From Bacteroidota bacterium (GTDB lineage: Bacteria > Bacteroidota > Ignavibacteria > Kapaibacteriales > UBA2268), in assembly GCA_024280675.1 (NCBI GenBank), contig JAJRPT010000177.1:1-15993 (forward strand): DNA of 15,993 bases, given 5' to 3'. The notes beneath the pieces are model-generated. The model saw only the letters and a program-made list of their open reading frames with translations. It made no database searches and had not been told where the DNA came from. The translations under genes were made by a program, and so were the position numbers. Positions 15,722 to 15,993 of the stretch are shown one piece after another (the first letter of the stretch is position 1; each line of letters starts with the position of its first letter).

Positions 15722-15735
15722 ATGTTCGAGAACAT
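15722..15735. promoter_or_regulatory. Perfect palindrome upstream of the thiolase gene
   Basis: ATGTTC and GAACAT form perfect 6-nt arms around GA, 46-59 nt upstream of the thiolase ATG. Position and symmetry suit an operator for a dimeric regulator. I do not recognise it as the site of a known regulator. Confidence 0.35.
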
Positions 15736-15752
15736 TTACTAATCGCTGATAA

Positions 15753-15993
15753 TTAAAAGTCATAACGTAATACACACACAATGCGTGTTTTGAGGAGCGA
15801 AGTATTTGAAGCCACTCCCAATGCAAAGCGACCGATGGTGCGTTGTAAGAAGATAATTCTTCGCTTTTAAAAGTCATAAGGCAATACACACACAATGCGT
15901 GTTTTGAGGAGCGAAGTATTTGAAGCCACTCCCAATGCAAAGCGACCGATGGTGCGTTGTAAGAAGATAATTCTTCGCTTTTAAAAGTCATAA
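15753..15993. repeat. 114-bp tandem repeat reaching the window edge
   Basis: Copy A is 15753-15866, copy B is 15867-15980, and the first 13 nt of a third copy run to 15993. The two full copies differ at only two bases (CATAACGTAAT against CATAAGGCAAT). Each unit begins TTAAAAGTCATAA and contains a short hairpin, GAAGA-TAAT-TCTTC. The period equals 38 codons, and one minus-strand frame stays open through both copies. A fragment of the same opening (AAAAAGTCAT) lies at 15698-15705, closer to the thiolase. The rest of 15677-15752 holds only the palindrome at 15722-15735. Arrays this alike often lie at assembly breaks, so the true copy number may be higher. Confidence 0.9.

Noticed and set aside
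15704..15991. 95-residue minus-strand frame across the 114-bp repeats as a protein-coding gene
   Set aside because: It begins at the window edge inside a repeat copy, has no independent start signal, and consists of repeat translation plus a short tail. It is treated as a repeat, with the coding possibility kept as a finding.

Overview
The window reads as chromosomal DNA of a Gram-negative bacterium in the Bacteroidota/Chlorobiota/Ignavibacteriota/Kapabacteria (FCB) assemblage. The evidence is a secreted repeat protein with a type IX secretion (T9SS) C-terminal sorting domain, a POTRA/beta-barrel type outer-membrane protein, secreted M28 and M1 metallopeptidases, AT-rich DNA (about 40% G+C by eye), and several TAnnTTTG motifs resembling the Bacteroidota -7 promoter element. 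I cannot fix the genus from the sequence alone. No rRNA, tRNA, CRISPR array, transposase or phage gene is visible.

Layout. (1) 1-3831, minus strand: a secreted M28 peptidase with a PDZ domain, then tyrS, then the first 248 codons of an Omp85-like outer-membrane protein that runs off the left edge. The spacing is tight (22 and 10 nt), so this looks like one transcription unit. (2) 3896-7363, plus strand, divergent from it: a secreted M1-type peptidase, a PaaI-like hotdog thioesterase and rlmB, again tightly spaced. (3) 7370-11222, minus strand: an unrecognised helical protein, prfA, grpE and dnaJ. hrcA and dnaK are not in this block and no CIRCE operator is visible. (4) 11271-12440, plus: argD-type aminotransferase. 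(5) 12441-13002: a compact region with two small genes that converge tail to tail. One is a 51-residue acidic orphan preceded by a sigma-54-like promoter match. The other is a 54-residue YbjQ/DUF74 protein that keeps both ends of the family but lacks the middle. (6) 13003-14400, plus: a T9SS-exported protein with nine repeats of about 30 residues. (7) 14456-15676, minus: a thiolase of the 3-oxoadipyl-CoA thiolase type, ending in a perfect hairpin shared with the converging T9SS gene. (8) 15677-15993: no convincing gene, but a perfect palindrome upstream of the thiolase and a 114-bp tandem repeat running to the window edge.

Most genes are housekeeping: translation (tyrS, prfA, rlmB), protein folding (grpE, dnaJ), arginine biosynthesis (argD) and acyl-CoA metabolism. 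Others belong to the cell envelope or are secreted. I see no multi-gene novel system such as a defence island or biosynthetic cluster. The most unusual items are the internally deleted YbjQ protein, the in-frame 114-bp tandem repeat, the orphan small gene with its promoter candidate, and the repeat protein exported by T9SS.
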